The notes under the pieces are model-generated. The model made no database searches. It was not told the DNA's origin and saw nothing but the letters and a program-made list of their open reading frames with translations. The translations under genes and the position numbers were made by a program. This document shows, piece by piece, positions 1 to 11,880 of a stretch of 64,000 nt of DNA. The DNA lies in contig RPFO01000213.1 in assembly GCA_009746045.1 (NCBI GenBank), forward strand, positions 8,869,281-8,933,280, written 5' to 3'. Each line of letters opens with the position of its first letter. Positions within the stretch are counted from its first letter, which is position 1. Source of the stretch: Mesostigma viride (lineage: Eukaryota > Streptophyta > Mesostigmatophyceae > Mesostigmatales > Mesostigmataceae).

Positions 1-2049
1 AACGCGTGAAAGTGCGCCTTTAGTAAGAGTCGGCCGGGGTCACTGCGTGGCAAAGTCACGCATGTGTTTTATTTTTGGCAGACATGAGCTATCGTAGCTT
101 ACATGGGCTTGAGCCACCGACTTGGGCTGTATAGTAGCTTACATGGACTACAGCCACCGACATGGACTGCGGTAGCTGACAGGGTGGCAAGCAATGGCTT
201 GGCAGGGACGCCCCCTCGCCCTATGGGCGCCCGATATGAACCCGCACGGTTCCCAGAGTATTCCCTACAGTGCATGTAGGGGATGCAGTGTAGGGGATGC
301 AGCATGCCCCTTGCTTCCGGGGCATGAGGCCGGGGGCAGCTCTGCAGGTCACGCTGACTGTGATGCCTGCTGGAGGGGTTGTGGGCGGGGGAGGAAGGAG
401 GGCCAACGCGAGCGCCGATGAGATCCGCCATCTGCCATCCGGGGCTGGCATGAGGAGGGCGGGGAGGGCATGAGGAGGGCACTGGGAGGGCGATGGGAGG
501 GCGGGGAGGGCATTGGGAGGGCGGGGAGGGCATTTGGAAGGCATTGAGAGGGCGGGTAGGGCATGGGCGCCGTTGCGGGGGACTGACCAAGTTGAACTGC
601 GGGGCCAAGGGGGCAGCACGCCGCGCCAAGTCAGTGGATGGGTTTAACCTGTGGGGTGGCACAATTTTCGGATGAGCGCCGCTCTGTGGACCATTGGCCC
701 TGGCCTCTCCCCCCCCCCTTTTCCTTTGCGGGGCTTGGACAGTGTGGCTGGGGGGGGGGGAGACAGGGCGTGGACAGGTCTTGAAATGGGTCTTGCGTAT
801 AGCAGGGGCTGTCCACATATCTGAGATCGATTACCATTATGTAAGTTTTATGACATGGTAGCCATGGCGCGACCTGGATCGGCAGGGACAAGCCAGGTCG
901 TCCCAGGTATGTCTGGGGAGCGCGCGATTTCCGAGCTTTTACTTTTCTGGGTTGGCTGGTTTAATGGAAGGATGCTAGATGATCACGTTCCCCCGTAGGG
1001 GGTGTATAACATTGCCCGCTGTCGGCCATGCCTCATGATAGGCAGGCAGGCAGGCAGGCAGTGGAAGCCAGCTGGCCATTTTTTCATTTGTCCTGCTGGA
1101 CTGGCTAGATGTGAACTAACCCGTTAGTGGCGTTTGAGCGGTTGCGGGCATGCAGGCTGTTGGACGATGACTGGTGTCGGCACCAAGTCACAGATATATC
1201 GATGGCCTCTGGGGTGAGGCGGATACCGGGCTTGGCGATGGGGGATGCCATCGACAAGCATTGGACAAGCAAGCCGATCAGGGCTTGCCTGTTAGAAGGT
1301 GGTAGGGAAGTGGCATCTCAATGACTTGGGCGCCGCCTGTGGTCTTGGAAGGGCCTTTTGGGAGGACCTTGTGACTAGTTCGAGGCTTGCCTGGTGAAGT
1401 TTCTTTTCCTTTGTTCGGCAGAAGCCTGGGTTTCTGTCAACCATCCCATAGGCATGCCTGAGCTGTTCTAAGAAGGCATGATGTTGCAAAGGTTCAATCC
1501 CACCGTTTGGTGGGTTTGTGAACCCTTTGGACTGTGTCTGTCAGGGACTCCTCGGCAGGCTCTGGTTGAATCTATGTGGCGGACATCCCACATCCTTCCC
1601 CAAAGAACAGCCTTTCTGCACTCAAGTGTTTTAGAACTGCAGTGGGAGCTTGTTTGAAGTGCCTGCGTACACGAAGACACTCAGTGGTATCTGCCCATTG
1701 TATGCCGTTTGTTTTGTTGTTTGGCCTGTATATATTATTGACTGTATCCTTCCATAGGTGGCGTTGTTACCGCAGACGGCTAGTCACTGACGATGCCTAC
1801 ATGGATCAGCCTGTGTTGGCTCGGGTACAGTATCTATAGGTGACTGATTTTTCTCTGCAATAAACAAGATTTTTTAGCATCCACGAGTCCTGATGCCAGC
1901 GGGCCTGCGATGTTGAGCAGAGTTGTATGCCCCCCCGACCTCGTACACACGAGTGTCAAATAAAGTAATGAGTAATTAGATTTTAGTCCGACTACCTTGT
2001 CCCCAGTTCTCAAATGGTCAAATACATTTCTTGTTTTTGGTCCATTGTT
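1..2049. other. Gene-free leader region
   Basis: No reading frame here shows a recognisable protein motif. The stretch holds simple repeats only: two imperfect ~40-bp copies around 94-180 (sharing GTAGCTTACATGG), the G-rich minisatellite listed separately, a (GGCA)n run near 1038-1061 and a (GGGT)n run just before 2070. Two AATAAA-type signals near 1859 and 1960 could belong to decayed transcripts, but nothing coding is attached to them. Confidence 0.5.
449..568. repeat. G-rich minisatellite, GGGAGGGC core
   Basis: About seven imperfect units of 16-18 bp built on GGGAGGGC(A/G)TTGG. The strand is strongly G-rich with regularly spaced G3-G4 runs, so G-quadruplex formation is possible (inference). 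The long proline-rich frames on the opposite strand are by-products of this composition. Confidence 0.75.
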
Positions 2050-2405
2050 TTTGGGTGGGTGGGTGGGAGCTGAAAAGAGGCCTCCCTACGTCCCCTACAC
2101 CACTCTAAGTACTGACTATCATTCACATTGCGCCACGCAGGCAGGCCTGCCGGCTGGCGCAAGTACAAGGTGACTGACTGCCCATCACAGTTGCGCCACG
2201 CCTGGCGGCTAGCGCAGGTACAAGGTCTAGTGACGTACGTTAGAAGCTACCTAGGCCTGCACTCCGGAACCACACTCAGCCGCAAAAAAAAGGGCCGGCC
2301 GGTGCAGTACCCTCGTGACAAGCGCTAGTCTTACGCTACCTACGGCAGGTCGGTCCCCTTTGAGCCCGTCCACGCGTCATATATAAAATGAGCGAAGCTC
2401 AACAA
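2050..2405 (-). repeat. Interspersed ~335-bp repeat, copy 1 (SINE-like candidate)
   Basis: The same sequence recurs at 3648-3981, starting AGCTGAAAAGAGG and ending AGCTCAACAAA. Here it is flanked by a 28-bp direct duplication (about 2020-2047 and 2404-2431), as for a retroposed insertion, and a (GGGT)n stretch lies between the left duplicate and the unit, which on the minus strand would be a (CCCA)n tail. Internally the unit carries two related ~30-bp blocks, each running from TTGCGCCACGC to GTACAAGGT, and a TATATAAA motif near its end. No protein is encoded. I could not identify clear RNA polymerase III A/B boxes, so the SINE label is tentative. Confidence 0.5.
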
Positions 2406-3647
2406 ATACATTTCTTGTTTTTGGTCCATTGGAGTTCCTTCCCACCAAGAGAAACAAATGTTTATTTTACATTTTTGTGTGCTAGGCTTTATACGGACAG
2501 CCTATACCACACCTTCAAACTCAGTGCACATCATTATCAAGTTGGTTATTGTAGCACCATGCTGGGGGCCCAGCATACTCGAACACAAGGTGTTGCCCCC
2601 ACACCTCCTACCTGGCCACCAAGGCTATCGCCAACCTTGGTGCCGAGTTTCTTTCCGCCCCTGGCCCCCCTCCCGCATGCTGCCGCGGCTGTACTGCCGC
2701 CCCCGTGTGGCCGCTACGGTTTCCCGGCGGACGCAGGGCGGCACCCATGTCGTTCCCCCGTTAGGGGGGCGGTTTCCAGCGGCTGCTCATTAGGCCTTAC
2801 GCCCCCGGACCGTCTCTCACAAGCCCAGGACCCATCACCAGCCCCACCCCCGAGGCTGGGATTTCCCGGCATTGAAACCTTTGTGGCGATAGGCCCTCTA
2901 CCCTACCAAGGCCTTGGCTTGGAAACTGCTTAGCCAAGGCCCTGACCAGGGCTTGTGTTGTTGTAGGAAATTTTTTATGGCATAGATATGCCCCCCTGGC
3001 TGAACCGAACTCTTTATCGCTTTTCCTATAATGCATCATACAGGATAAAAACAAGGCGATAAAACAGCAAGAATTTCAGCCCCGCCAGGCGAACATTCTT
3101 TGCTGAAAAACTGGGCAATGATGAAGAGCGCGCTCCTCCCACCAAGATTCGCTCCAGCCCCGCATCCTCAGTCCCCGAAACTCCCGTCTGGCCACAGGCC
3201 GAAAGATCGGGTCCGCTGTCAGGCTCCTGGCAGTTATGGGCTACCCTGGCACCCCGCGCTAGCCATCTCCACGTTTAAGGCAGATTCGCCTCCACCTGTG
3301 ATTCTTTCCACCGTAGCCGCTGGCCCTGGCCTGTATGGCTCCTTCCCTGACGTTGTCCGACTGAAAAAACGCAGCTTCCCCAGTGTCAGGAAGCTGCTTG
3401 CCGCACCCAGGGGTAGAGGGGAATCGTCAGTGGGCCCAGCGCCGGAAATCACACCCTTTTACTCAAATCGTAGAGCCCCCCACCCACAACCATTACCGTG
3501 GCCTGTAACGGTAGGTGGCGAACATAAAGACCTTTATTCCAGGCCTCTCCACGCCCGGAGAGGCCGATAGCATCGTCTTACATTCAGCGCAGCCGCCATA
3601 GCGGCCAGCCGACCTTGCCAGCAAATGCTGGGATCAAGTAGCGAAGC
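2406..3647. other. Spacer between two repeat copies, no gene recognised
   Basis: C-rich, moderately conserved-looking sequence with open frames of up to ~180 codons (2388-2933 and 3100-3570, plus strand). They are proline-rich, show no motif I recognise and could be compositional. The flanking 335-bp repeats are direct, so the whole 2.05-3.98 kb interval could be read as a small terminal-repeat retrotransposon without coding capacity (TRIM-like). The 28-bp duplication around copy 1 alone argues against that. Confidence 0.3.
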
Positions 3648-3981
3648 TGAAAAGAGGCCTCCCTACGTCCCCTGCACCACTCTAAGTACTGACTATCATT
3701 CACATTGCGCCACGCAGGCCTGCCGGCTGGCGCAAGTACAAGGTGACTGACTGCCCATCACAGTTGCGCCACGCCTGGCAGCTAGCGCAGGTACAAGGTC
3801 TAGTGACGTACGTTAGAAGCTACCTATAGGCCTGCACTCCGGAACCACACTCAGCCGCAAAAACTGAGGGCCGGCCGGTGCAGTACCCTCGTGACAAGCG
3901 CTAGTCTTACGCTACCTACGGCAGGTCGGTCCCCTTTGAGCACGTCCACGCGTCATATATAAAATGAGCGAAGCTCAACAA
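3648..3981 (-). repeat. Interspersed ~335-bp repeat, copy 2
   Basis: Near-identical to the unit at 2071-2405, with a few substitutions and short indels (for example AGGCAGGC reduced to AGGC). It lacks the (GGGT)n stretch and no flanking duplication was found. It lies directly upstream of the broken LINE at 4.0-6.6 kb. Confidence 0.55.
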
Positions 3982-4104
3982 ATTGTTGCGAGGCCGACTA
4001 CCAGCTACTTGCCCGGACTGCTTGACGCGGTGACGCCGGGCTACAAGTTCTGTAACTTACCAAACTCGCACCCCGTTGCCGCCACGCCATTTTCTACTTC
4101 GTAA

Positions 4105-5842
4105 ATGGCTTGCGTTGGGATCATCGACGAGCATCGATGCTCATTGACGCTGTGCACAATCCCACGGCGGAGAATAAGTTCGCCACAGCACAGCTCGCGA
4201 CGCAACGGCTCTATTCCATGTGCGCACACAGGGGACGGCGCGGCGCTGGTCAGCCTTGACCGCTGGTTGGCCCACAATGTTTCCTTAACAGCTCATGGGG
4301 CTCGCGCCCCCCCCCTGCCGCTTCACCCCGAGACGTCCGCCCGTCCGTTAATTGGGCGGTGTTGCTGGCCCGGCCCCCCCGCCGCCTGCGGCGCCCCGTC
4401 CAGCTCGGCCGCCGACTACCAAGTCCCCGCCTTAAAGGAGGGCTGCCTTGCCACCAACGATGTCGTCCACCCCTTCACTTTGGAGGCATTGTATCGACGG
4501 TGCCCTTGCTCGTTACGACTAGTTAGAGTCTTTGTATATAAGGGTATGCACCGTAATACTCCGGGACTCCCCAACGGGAGCACGAGGGGGGATTACGGAT
4601 GTTATGATATTCTAGGCGTGCAAGAGCATCGCCGCTCATCGGTGCCACTTGGCATGGTGAGCACTGATCGCCTGGCAGGTGGCTGGCGGTTTTATTTCGC
4701 TGGCAGTGGTACACCAGGCCAAGGTGGTGTTGGTCTTTTGTGTTCGCCGCTGGCAGTTGCTAGCCTCAGCACGCTTGAGTTTCTCACCCCACGCCTTATG
4801 GTAGCACATTTCACCTCCGTCGAGGGGCGGTCTAAACACCACCTCACGGTGGGGGTGGGGCGCTACGCACCCCATAGTTGTCTACCTGAGCCGGAACGCC
4901 AGAAGTTCTTCGAGGCCTTAATTGCATCGCCTTGAGGGGGCCACCCCGGCCCGCCACTTTTTGGTTATGCTGCTCGACGCCAATGCCACGCTCCCCGTGG
5001 GCACTGCTGGCAGTCGCTTTGCACCTGCTGACACAGCTGCTAACGACAACACTCCCCTGTTTTCTGCCTTTTTGCGGGATAGCGGGATGGTTGCTGTCAA
5101 CTGCCACTTCCAACGTCCCTCACAGGACTTGGTCACTTTTCGTGGCCCTAACGGCCGTCAGGCCTGTCTGGACTACGTGGTGGTACGGCAGCCCAGGTGC
5201 ACCTCGGTTCTGGACACCCGAGTGTTTGACATGCTGACGGTGTGCTCTGACCACCGCCTGGTGCGTGCGACCATTCGGCTCCGGTTCCACGCATCCAAGC
5301 GCCGCGCCCCAGTGGCCCGTCCTGACTGGTCTGTTCTACGCCCGGTCCGGGGAGATCCTGAGGACTGGACGGACGCCGAGCGCGAGCGGAACCGGTGCCG
5401 ACTGGAGTACCTGTCGGCCCTGGACGCCCGGGCGGACGTCGACGAGCTGGACCAGGGTGCTCCGGCAACGCCGCCATTTTTGCGGGCTTTGCGGCCCGCG
5501 CCCCGCTGCTGGCGGCCCGGCACCTGCCGGTCATGCCCCGCCGCCGCCCCGGCCCGCTCTACCGCCAGGACCCCAAGGTCTTGGCCGCCCGTCACCGCCG
5601 GCCTCAAGCGTAACCGGGACCCATTGCTGAAACCGGTGCTCCTGGCCGCCCTTGGGGAGGCCTACTACGCACATGCTCAGGACGCAGAGGCGGCCCAGTG
5701 CATCGCAGATGCCAAGGCCTGCCAAGCTCGCAACCAGGGCAAGGACATGTGGTACCACCTCGACCGGCTCGGCGGCCGGCGGCATGCAGCGCACCCCGGT
5801 GGAGCACACAGCCCGGGACGGTACGGCGCCGGTCAGCCTTGA
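4105..5842 (+). pseudogene. LINE endonuclease (APE-type), frameshifted
   Basis: The first open stretch (4105-4935) includes LGVQEHRR, GWRFYFAG and GGVGLLCSP. The second (4922-5842) continues with ARHFLVMLLDANATLPVG, LDYVVV and SDHRLV, a set that matches the endonuclease of LINE B (35.5-36.5 kb, minus strand) block by block. Known role in the family: nicking target DNA to prime reverse transcription; the SDHR box contains the catalytic Asp-His pair. A frameshift near 4918 breaks the domain in the middle, and the duplicated linker is fused in frame before it. Not functional as it stands. Confidence 0.8.
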
Positions 5843-6605
5843 CCGCTGGTTGGCCCACAATGTTTCCAAGGTTGACAGGTGGGGCTCGCGCCCCTCCCCC
5901 GCCGCTTCACCCCGAGACGGCCGCCCGTCTCGGTGTTGCCGGCCCCCCGCCGCCGCCTGCGCCCGGCCCCCCTCCTGGGCCGCGGACTACCAAGTTCCCG
6001 CCTTGCAGGAGGGCTGCCTTGCCACCGACGGCACCGTCCACCCCTTCACTTTGAAGGAATTGGACGGCGCCCTTGCTCACCTGCGGTACGACGCGGCGGT
6101 CGGTGCCGACCACCTTTCGGCTGAGTTGCTGAAGACCCCTGACCTTGCGGTGAGGGAGCTTCTGCTGGCGTTCTGCAACCGTGTCCTGCTCTCTGATGAG
6201 CCTCCGCCTGCTGAGTGGCAGACGGCCATCCGAGTCATGCTGTACAAGAAGGGCTCTGCTGCTGACCCCGGTAACTATCGGGGGGTCTGCCTCCAGAGCG
6301 CCGCGCTGAAGGTCTTCATGCGCATGATGCTGCACCGGCTCCGCGCCGCGCTGGACCCACACCTGGGTGAGTCTCAGATGGGTTTCCATCGTGGTCGTAA
6401 CACTGTCATGGCTGTGTTTGTCGCGCGCCGGTTGATGGAGGAGGTGCGTCGCCTTTGCCCTGACAGTTTGCCGCTAGTCTTCATTTTTGTTGACTATATC
6501 AAGGCCTTTGACACGGTCCTCTGGGAGGCTCTTTGGGCCAGGTTGACACCGCCCTTGGTCTGGCCGGCCCCCAGCGGCTTGGCCAACCAGGGCGGCATAT
6601 CTTGA
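5652..6605 (+). pseudogene. LINE reverse transcriptase, N-terminal half only
   Basis: The open frame runs through the RT fingers: VHPFTLKELDGAL, MLYKKGSAADPGNYRGVCL, GFHRGRNTVMAVF and FVDYIKAFDTVLW (motif A with its catalytic Asp). It then stops after about 25 unrelated residues. LINE B has the same blocks plus the downstream YADD. The protein would lack the palm Asp pair and thumb. The start at 5652 is arbitrary, because the frame really continues from the endonuclease through a frameshift. Confidence 0.8.
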
Positions 6606-6607
6606 CC

Positions 6608-7545
6608 TGACCTGGCGGCCCCATGAGGACATTCCCAGGACGCTAGGTAACCTGCCATGAACTACGGCCCAGATGTTGCTGGCCGACCTAATGGTCCCAG
6701 CCCAGTTTGAACACCGCACCCACTCCCTCTCCCTTCTTTCTTCTGCCATGCAGAACACTTGAGAAGAGGTGGCCAGCAGAAGATTGTCCAGGCTCACACG
6801 CCAGCCCCTGTGGGCAAGCCACCCACCCCCAAGAGGAAGGGGCATTTTGCTGAGTAGTGTAGTTAGGATTTTCTAGCCTAGATAGCTTAGGGTTAGGGTA
6901 GTTCGATTACGCGGCTTCTCCCACCTCCACCCATCCAGCAAGGAATATGTGCTACATGATCTCCCACCGGAGGCATGTTATAATTTTTATTTTTTTTATT
7001 TTTTTACATTTTGTGAGTTTTATTTATCTGAAATTAGTACCTACAATTGCCTCACATTATACACCAGAATTTATACTGGTCTTCAATAATCGTGGCGAAT
7101 AGCACAGTGTTTTTAGGCTTGCTGGCCGTTTAGAATACACTGGTCCTCCTACGGCGCCATCTGGCTAGCATGCAATTCCTAACATAAGAGTGCAAAACAA
7201 CGGTCCAATGCAACACACTCTCCCTTACATGCACACATGCATGCCCACACTGCTCACTGTCGCAGCACAATGGAGGCAGGCAGGAGATGGTCCATTGGGG
7301 GGATTCGGATCGTGTAGAGAGGAAAACTTCCTATGCTCTGGAGACCCAGGGCTGTCTTCAAATCCGTCCTACACGCAGCAATAACCTACATCCTACCAGG
7401 CTGGGTACACCATGAAGGAAACAGGTGCCCAGAACACTGCTAGGGGCTAACAATATTAGTATGCGGGAAGGAGTGGCAGGATAGGCGTCATAAAACCCCA
7501 CCACCAGCTCCTTTAAACACACATCCACATCATGAAAGGGATGCC
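6608..7545. other. Intergenic / likely 3' UTR of the minus-strand gene
   Basis: No coding signal. T-rich on the plus strand around 6975-7030. TTTATTT at about 7019 is AATAAA on the minus strand, 520 bp past the stop of the minus-strand frame ending at 7546, and could be its polyadenylation signal (inference). Confidence 0.35.
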
Positions 7546-10063
7546 TCAGTTGTCTGCCCCACACCCCATGCCTTTGTCAAACATGAGCATGTCCGTGAAA
7601 ATATGGCTCGAGTCACCCTCCAGATCTTGCCCCGGACCCGTGCCTGCCTCCTGGGGGCACACGAAACCGTCCTCGCTCATCCGGACGCCCCCGCCCAGGG
7701 ACCGGCAGTCCATTCCCTGGCCCGAAAGCAGAGACGCGCCGGCCTCGGCCTGCGCCGGCATGCCCACCGACCGCCGTTCCATGTCCATGATACGGTTCAC
7801 GTGATGCAGGTGCGCCGGCATGGGCGGCAGGCGCTGCAACGGTGGCTGCGGCGGCAGTGCCGGGTGTTGCGGCAGCACCGACACCGGCTTGTGCATGCCG
7901 CGGTCTGCCGCCACATCAGAGTACGCACAACTCTCCGCGGCCGGAAAGGCTGGGTCGGAGCCCAGATGGGCCGGGCTTGGAAACTCGCTGCCTTGCTGCT
8001 GGGCAAACCCATCGGCGAGCGACACACCGTTCCACAGTGGCAGACCACTCCGCATCGAAGCAGGAGCCCCCGCCAGGCCATAACTCGCCGACGCCGCCAT
8101 GCCAGGCTTAACCGGGCCACCCTGGGACGCATCACCTGGCATGCCAGGCAGGCGCGCCGAGAGGGCGACCTGGCTGGGTGTCTCACGCTGCTCCCCCCCC
8201 GAGGGCGGCCCCCCGCCGACCTGGCTACCAAAGTTTATTCCCCCGACCGGGAGTGGGGAGTTGGACCGCCCCACGAGTGCCCGCAGGATGGCCATCTCAT
8301 TCGCCGACCACATGAATGGGGCCCCTGGCCCCAGGGGGTTCCCCCGCGTGCCCGAGAGCCCCCCCCTGTCCTGCTCCTCCAGGGAACCTCCAACCGAGCC
8401 ACTCGGGGGGCCAGCCCCTGCCATCATCAGCCCTGCCTGAGGATCCATGGCTGTGCGCACGTTCGCCAGTAGAGAGACCCCCTTTGCGCCGCCGCCCTGC
8501 GCCTGCATGCGCGCCCACGGTGGCACAAGCATGCCACCGGCCCCGCTCTCCCCCCCGTCCTCGCCCTGACTGCTCCAACGGGCTACCCCGTCGCCCATGC
8601 CCCCAAGAGCCATCCCTTCACTCGCCCTCATTGACGCGAGGCCACCTTCACTTGCCCTCATGGACGCAAGGCCACCTTCACTTGCCCTCATCGACGCGAG
8701 GCTACCCATGGTGACACCAATGCCCCTGCCCCCGCCCACACTCCCCCCCGCGCCAGCGCCCTCGCCGCTGCTCTGGGGCATCGCCTGGGCTGACGTCCAG
8801 GTCGTCCTGGGAGTGGGGAGGTTCCCCGGCGGCAGCGGGGGGGTGCCTCCGACCAGCGTGTCCAGCGGCGGCGCCATCCCAGTCATGAAATCGTTCTCGT
8901 CACTGGTGGCCAGGAGCGAGAGGCGGCTCCCAGTGAGACGTCGAAGAGGCATGGGCGTGGGCGTGCCTCCTACGCTTTCCCCGACGGTGCTGCTACCGAT
9001 AACGCACAGGCCCATCCCGTGGGGGAGGTTGCCGCCCCCGATTCTCCCTACCCCTACCTCTCCTGTGCTCCCATGTAACGCTCCCAGTCCTTGCACGGCC
9101 GACCCTGAAGGGAAGGCCGCCCCCGGGGGCAGCGGGGGCATGGCTGCAGCAGACAGCCAATGCTCCCTCGCTCGCGTGCTATCCTCGGTCGAGGACGCAG
9201 GCAGGAGGCTTCGCGAACCGCCCCGCATGCCCATGGCCACGATACCCCCGCCGATACCCCTGCCCCCACCCCCACCCCCCACGATGCTTGTGGAGCCCCG
9301 GCCCACGCTCACGCTCCCTTGGCCACTCGCAAACATGCCCGTGTCGCCAAAGGAGACGGAACGGCGGACGGCCAAAGGCCCCACCGCGGCGGTGCCGACC
9401 AGCAACGGCCCCCCACCGGTGGATAGGCTCACGCTCGCCGCTGGCATACGTGCGGATGCCAGCACCGCTTCCGGGTCAAATGGTGCCGCCACCCTGCCCA
9501 CCGGGCCGCCCATATCCAACGCCGACACTGGAACCCGCCCGACCCCTCCCGCGACCCCACCTGCCGGTGCTTCCCCCCCGCCCGCCCCCCCCGTTCCCCC
9601 CCCGTGCCCAGGCCTCGGGAAGCACGCCAGCGCCCCACACGGGCGTGGCCGGCTCTGCCTCGCCAGGTGGCGCCAGCTCGCCAACTGGGGCCGCGGCAGA
9701 GGTCAAGCTCTCCATGGCCCTCGATTGCAGGTAAGGGTGCGCCCCCGCTCGCAGCGTGCTGCCTGTGGTCCGCCCCCCCGGCACCAACGCACAGTAGCTA
9801 CTGCTCCCTTCCTGCTTCTCGTGCAGGCGGCGTGCGTCAAAGGGACGCACGCGCCCCCCCCCCGTGCTGATCGTGGTCCCCGTGCCGTCACTCTCTGTGC
9901 TGGTCGGGTTGCGAAGCGTGGCTATCTCGCGAGAGGCCGCGTCGCGGCTGTTGTTGCGGTTCACGCTCGCGCTGTTCCCTTTGCTGTCAGTCGCGTGGGG
10001 GTCGTCGCTGTTGTCGGCCTGGGAGGACGGGCCCGCGGGCGTTGCCGTCACGCAGGTGTCCAA
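7546..10063 (-). CDS. Gly/Met/Pro-rich protein, possibly C-terminal exon of the GRF-like gene
   Basis: A 712-codon minus-strand frame (9684-7546) of low complexity, rich in Gly, Ser, Met and Pro, with no catalytic domain. It ends in a more ordinary sequence (HHVNRIMDMERR, FTDMLMFDKGMG). Upstream, the frame at 10063-9476 encodes a Ser/Asn/Asp-rich stretch (SQADNSDDPHATDSKGNSAS) in a different frame. The two could join across the G-run at about 9596-9604, where a single-base indel would be enough. It is the next large frame downstream of the GRF-like QLQ/WRC exon on the same strand, and GRF C-termini are typically long, poorly conserved and activation-rich, so I infer it may be a second exon. 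It could equally be an independent or spurious frame in GC-rich DNA. The opposite-strand frame at 8597-10141 is judged a shadow. Confidence 0.4.
8617..8706 (-). repeat. Three 30-bp in-frame repeats (10-residue unit)
   Basis: Three consecutive 30-bp units encode GGLASMRASE on the minus strand, with only a few substitutions among them. The unit length is a multiple of three and the changes are mostly silent, which fits a translated sequence and supports coding on this strand. Confidence 0.75.
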
Positions 10064-11756
10064 GGGGGGGGGCGCACCGTGGCCGGAAGGGTCCCCTTCA
10101 CCAACGAGAGCGCTACAAGTGGATCCTGTGGGGGGGGGTGATAGAAGGGGGTGTAGGGGGAGGTTGAGGAAAGGGGTGGGGGGGGGGGGCGTGTATATTG
10201 GGAGGCGTCAGGACGCATGGGGTTTTCCTTAAGCTAACGGGGGAAACAAAGCGACCAAGCCAAGGGAGAAGAACGCTTGGGAGACCGCAGCCCCACGGGG
10301 TGTGGAAATAAGAAGAATCCGGATGGGCCAGACAGATTAGCACAGATAAGAAGAATCCGGATGGGCCAGACAGATTAGATTAGAACACCCATTGACTCAA
10401 GTGCCGAGGCAACTTTGCAGACCTCAGTATGCCCTCTGCCTCGAGTCCATGGTGCACGCTGAAGTCATGCGATGCTAGTGCGTCCACAGCAGTTGTGCCT
10501 GCAACTAGCCATTCCCAATTAGGTCTATTTATATGCTCTCCGGGATATGTGCTACATGTACTCCCAACGGAGTTATGTTTCTAATTAATATGCTCCCCAT
10601 GTGCAAGCCTGGATAAAACTGGCCTGAATTATATCAACCGCCACCCCCGCAGTTGCACAGGCTGCCCTCACAGATTCAAGACGGCACCGCGTCCCCTTAC
10701 AGTTAGACGGCACTGTGGTGGAACCTTGTGCCTTCCTGGCGTCGCACGTAGTGGCAGTACAGCAAATAGGGATCTGTTCAACCAATCCTAAGGGTCATCT
10801 GTCTCACAAGGCCGTAGCATCCCATGCACCGCATGGTTCGGTGAATTGCGACAGCGCGATCACCCACAGCACAAAATGTTTCTTATTGGCGCCGGAAACT
10901 TGATGGCAACGTGCTTTCTTGATAGCTTCTTCTGCCAACCGTAGCGTACCGTTGGTAGGCACATTGCCATTCTCACGGGTGGCATGTTCTAAACAGTAAC
11001 GCAAAGGAAGCCCATCCAACCTATCCAAGGAGTTGGCCTTCGATATGACTTTCTGGCCGTCCGCATAAAAAATGGAGGCTGTCCCCATGAGGGCTTGGCC
11101 ACATCTTCCCCACGAGGGCAGGGCCACCCAGAAAAGATGCGGGCAACATGCTTCCAACACAACTGGGTTCGAAAGTGGGATAACCGCACGACTGTGGTGA
11201 CGGCACCTGTCCTACCCCAACCCCCCCCCCCCCCCCCGACCTCTTTACACTGACCTACCTTGCGAAATGGTAGACTTGTGGGTGGGTTCCACTTTTCCAG
11301 GTTACGTCCCCGGCCGTGCTACCACGCCTCACCCATCCCGCATCGAGAGCACACACACCAACACTGCGTGAATACCCTGCGCACGTACCCAGGGGGCAGC
11401 GGAAATACCAAGCATGCCCATGGGGGGCGATGCCAAACCCTGAACCCAAAGCCCTACAAAGACAAGCCTAAACTGTGAAACCTCTTGACCCCCCCCCCCC
11501 CCCCCCTCTTGAAAAACCACGAGCAAAAACTGAAAGTCAAACCTCAAAAACCTAAATCTCACAAGTGATGACCGAAAAGCCTACCCAAACAAAAGCCTAC
11601 CGTATGAGTGCAAGGTGTCTGAGCAATGGACAGAAAGGGCCCTACAGGCCACACCAAAGGACACGAGCGGCAATTTCAACCAAGGCAAGCGCAGGTCGAG
11701 CCACCCGGAAATGACGGCATGCCACATGGCACCCCACCACCTAGATCCGAGAGGCC

Positions 11757-11880
11757 TTTATATGCTATTACCTGGGACGACACTACCTTCGGCGGCCTTG
11801 ATATGCTATTACCTGGGACGATACTACCTTCGGCGGCCTTGATATGCTATTACCTGGGACGACACTACCTTCGGCGGCCT
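11757..11880. repeat. Three 41-bp tandem repeats
   Basis: Three near-identical copies of a unit containing ATGCTATTACCTGGGACGA and TTCGGCGGCC. The copies differ at one or two bases, so the expansion is recent. Confidence 0.8.

Larger units (their letters stand above)
4040..6607 (+). mobile_element. LINE A: broken and rearranged non-LTR retrotransposon
   Basis: The plus strand carries an endonuclease/exonuclease/phosphatase-type domain followed by the N-terminal part of a reverse transcriptase, the ORF2 order of APE-type LINEs. The element ends inside the RT just after motif A, so the catalytic YADD box, thumb and 3' UTR are missing. Loss of the 3' end is opposite to normal 5' truncation by target-primed reverse transcription and implies later deletion. 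A linker segment is present twice: about 4215-4510 resembles 5805-6085 (both contain GGTCAGCCTTGACCGCTGG), with the first copy lying before the endonuclease, so this locus is chimeric. Several frameshifts separate the pieces. Confidence 0.8.

Noticed and set aside
8597-10141. 514-codon plus-strand frame
   Set aside because: Proline/Arg-rich shadow of the minus-strand Gly-rich frame in GC-rich DNA. The in-frame repeat pattern favours the minus strand.
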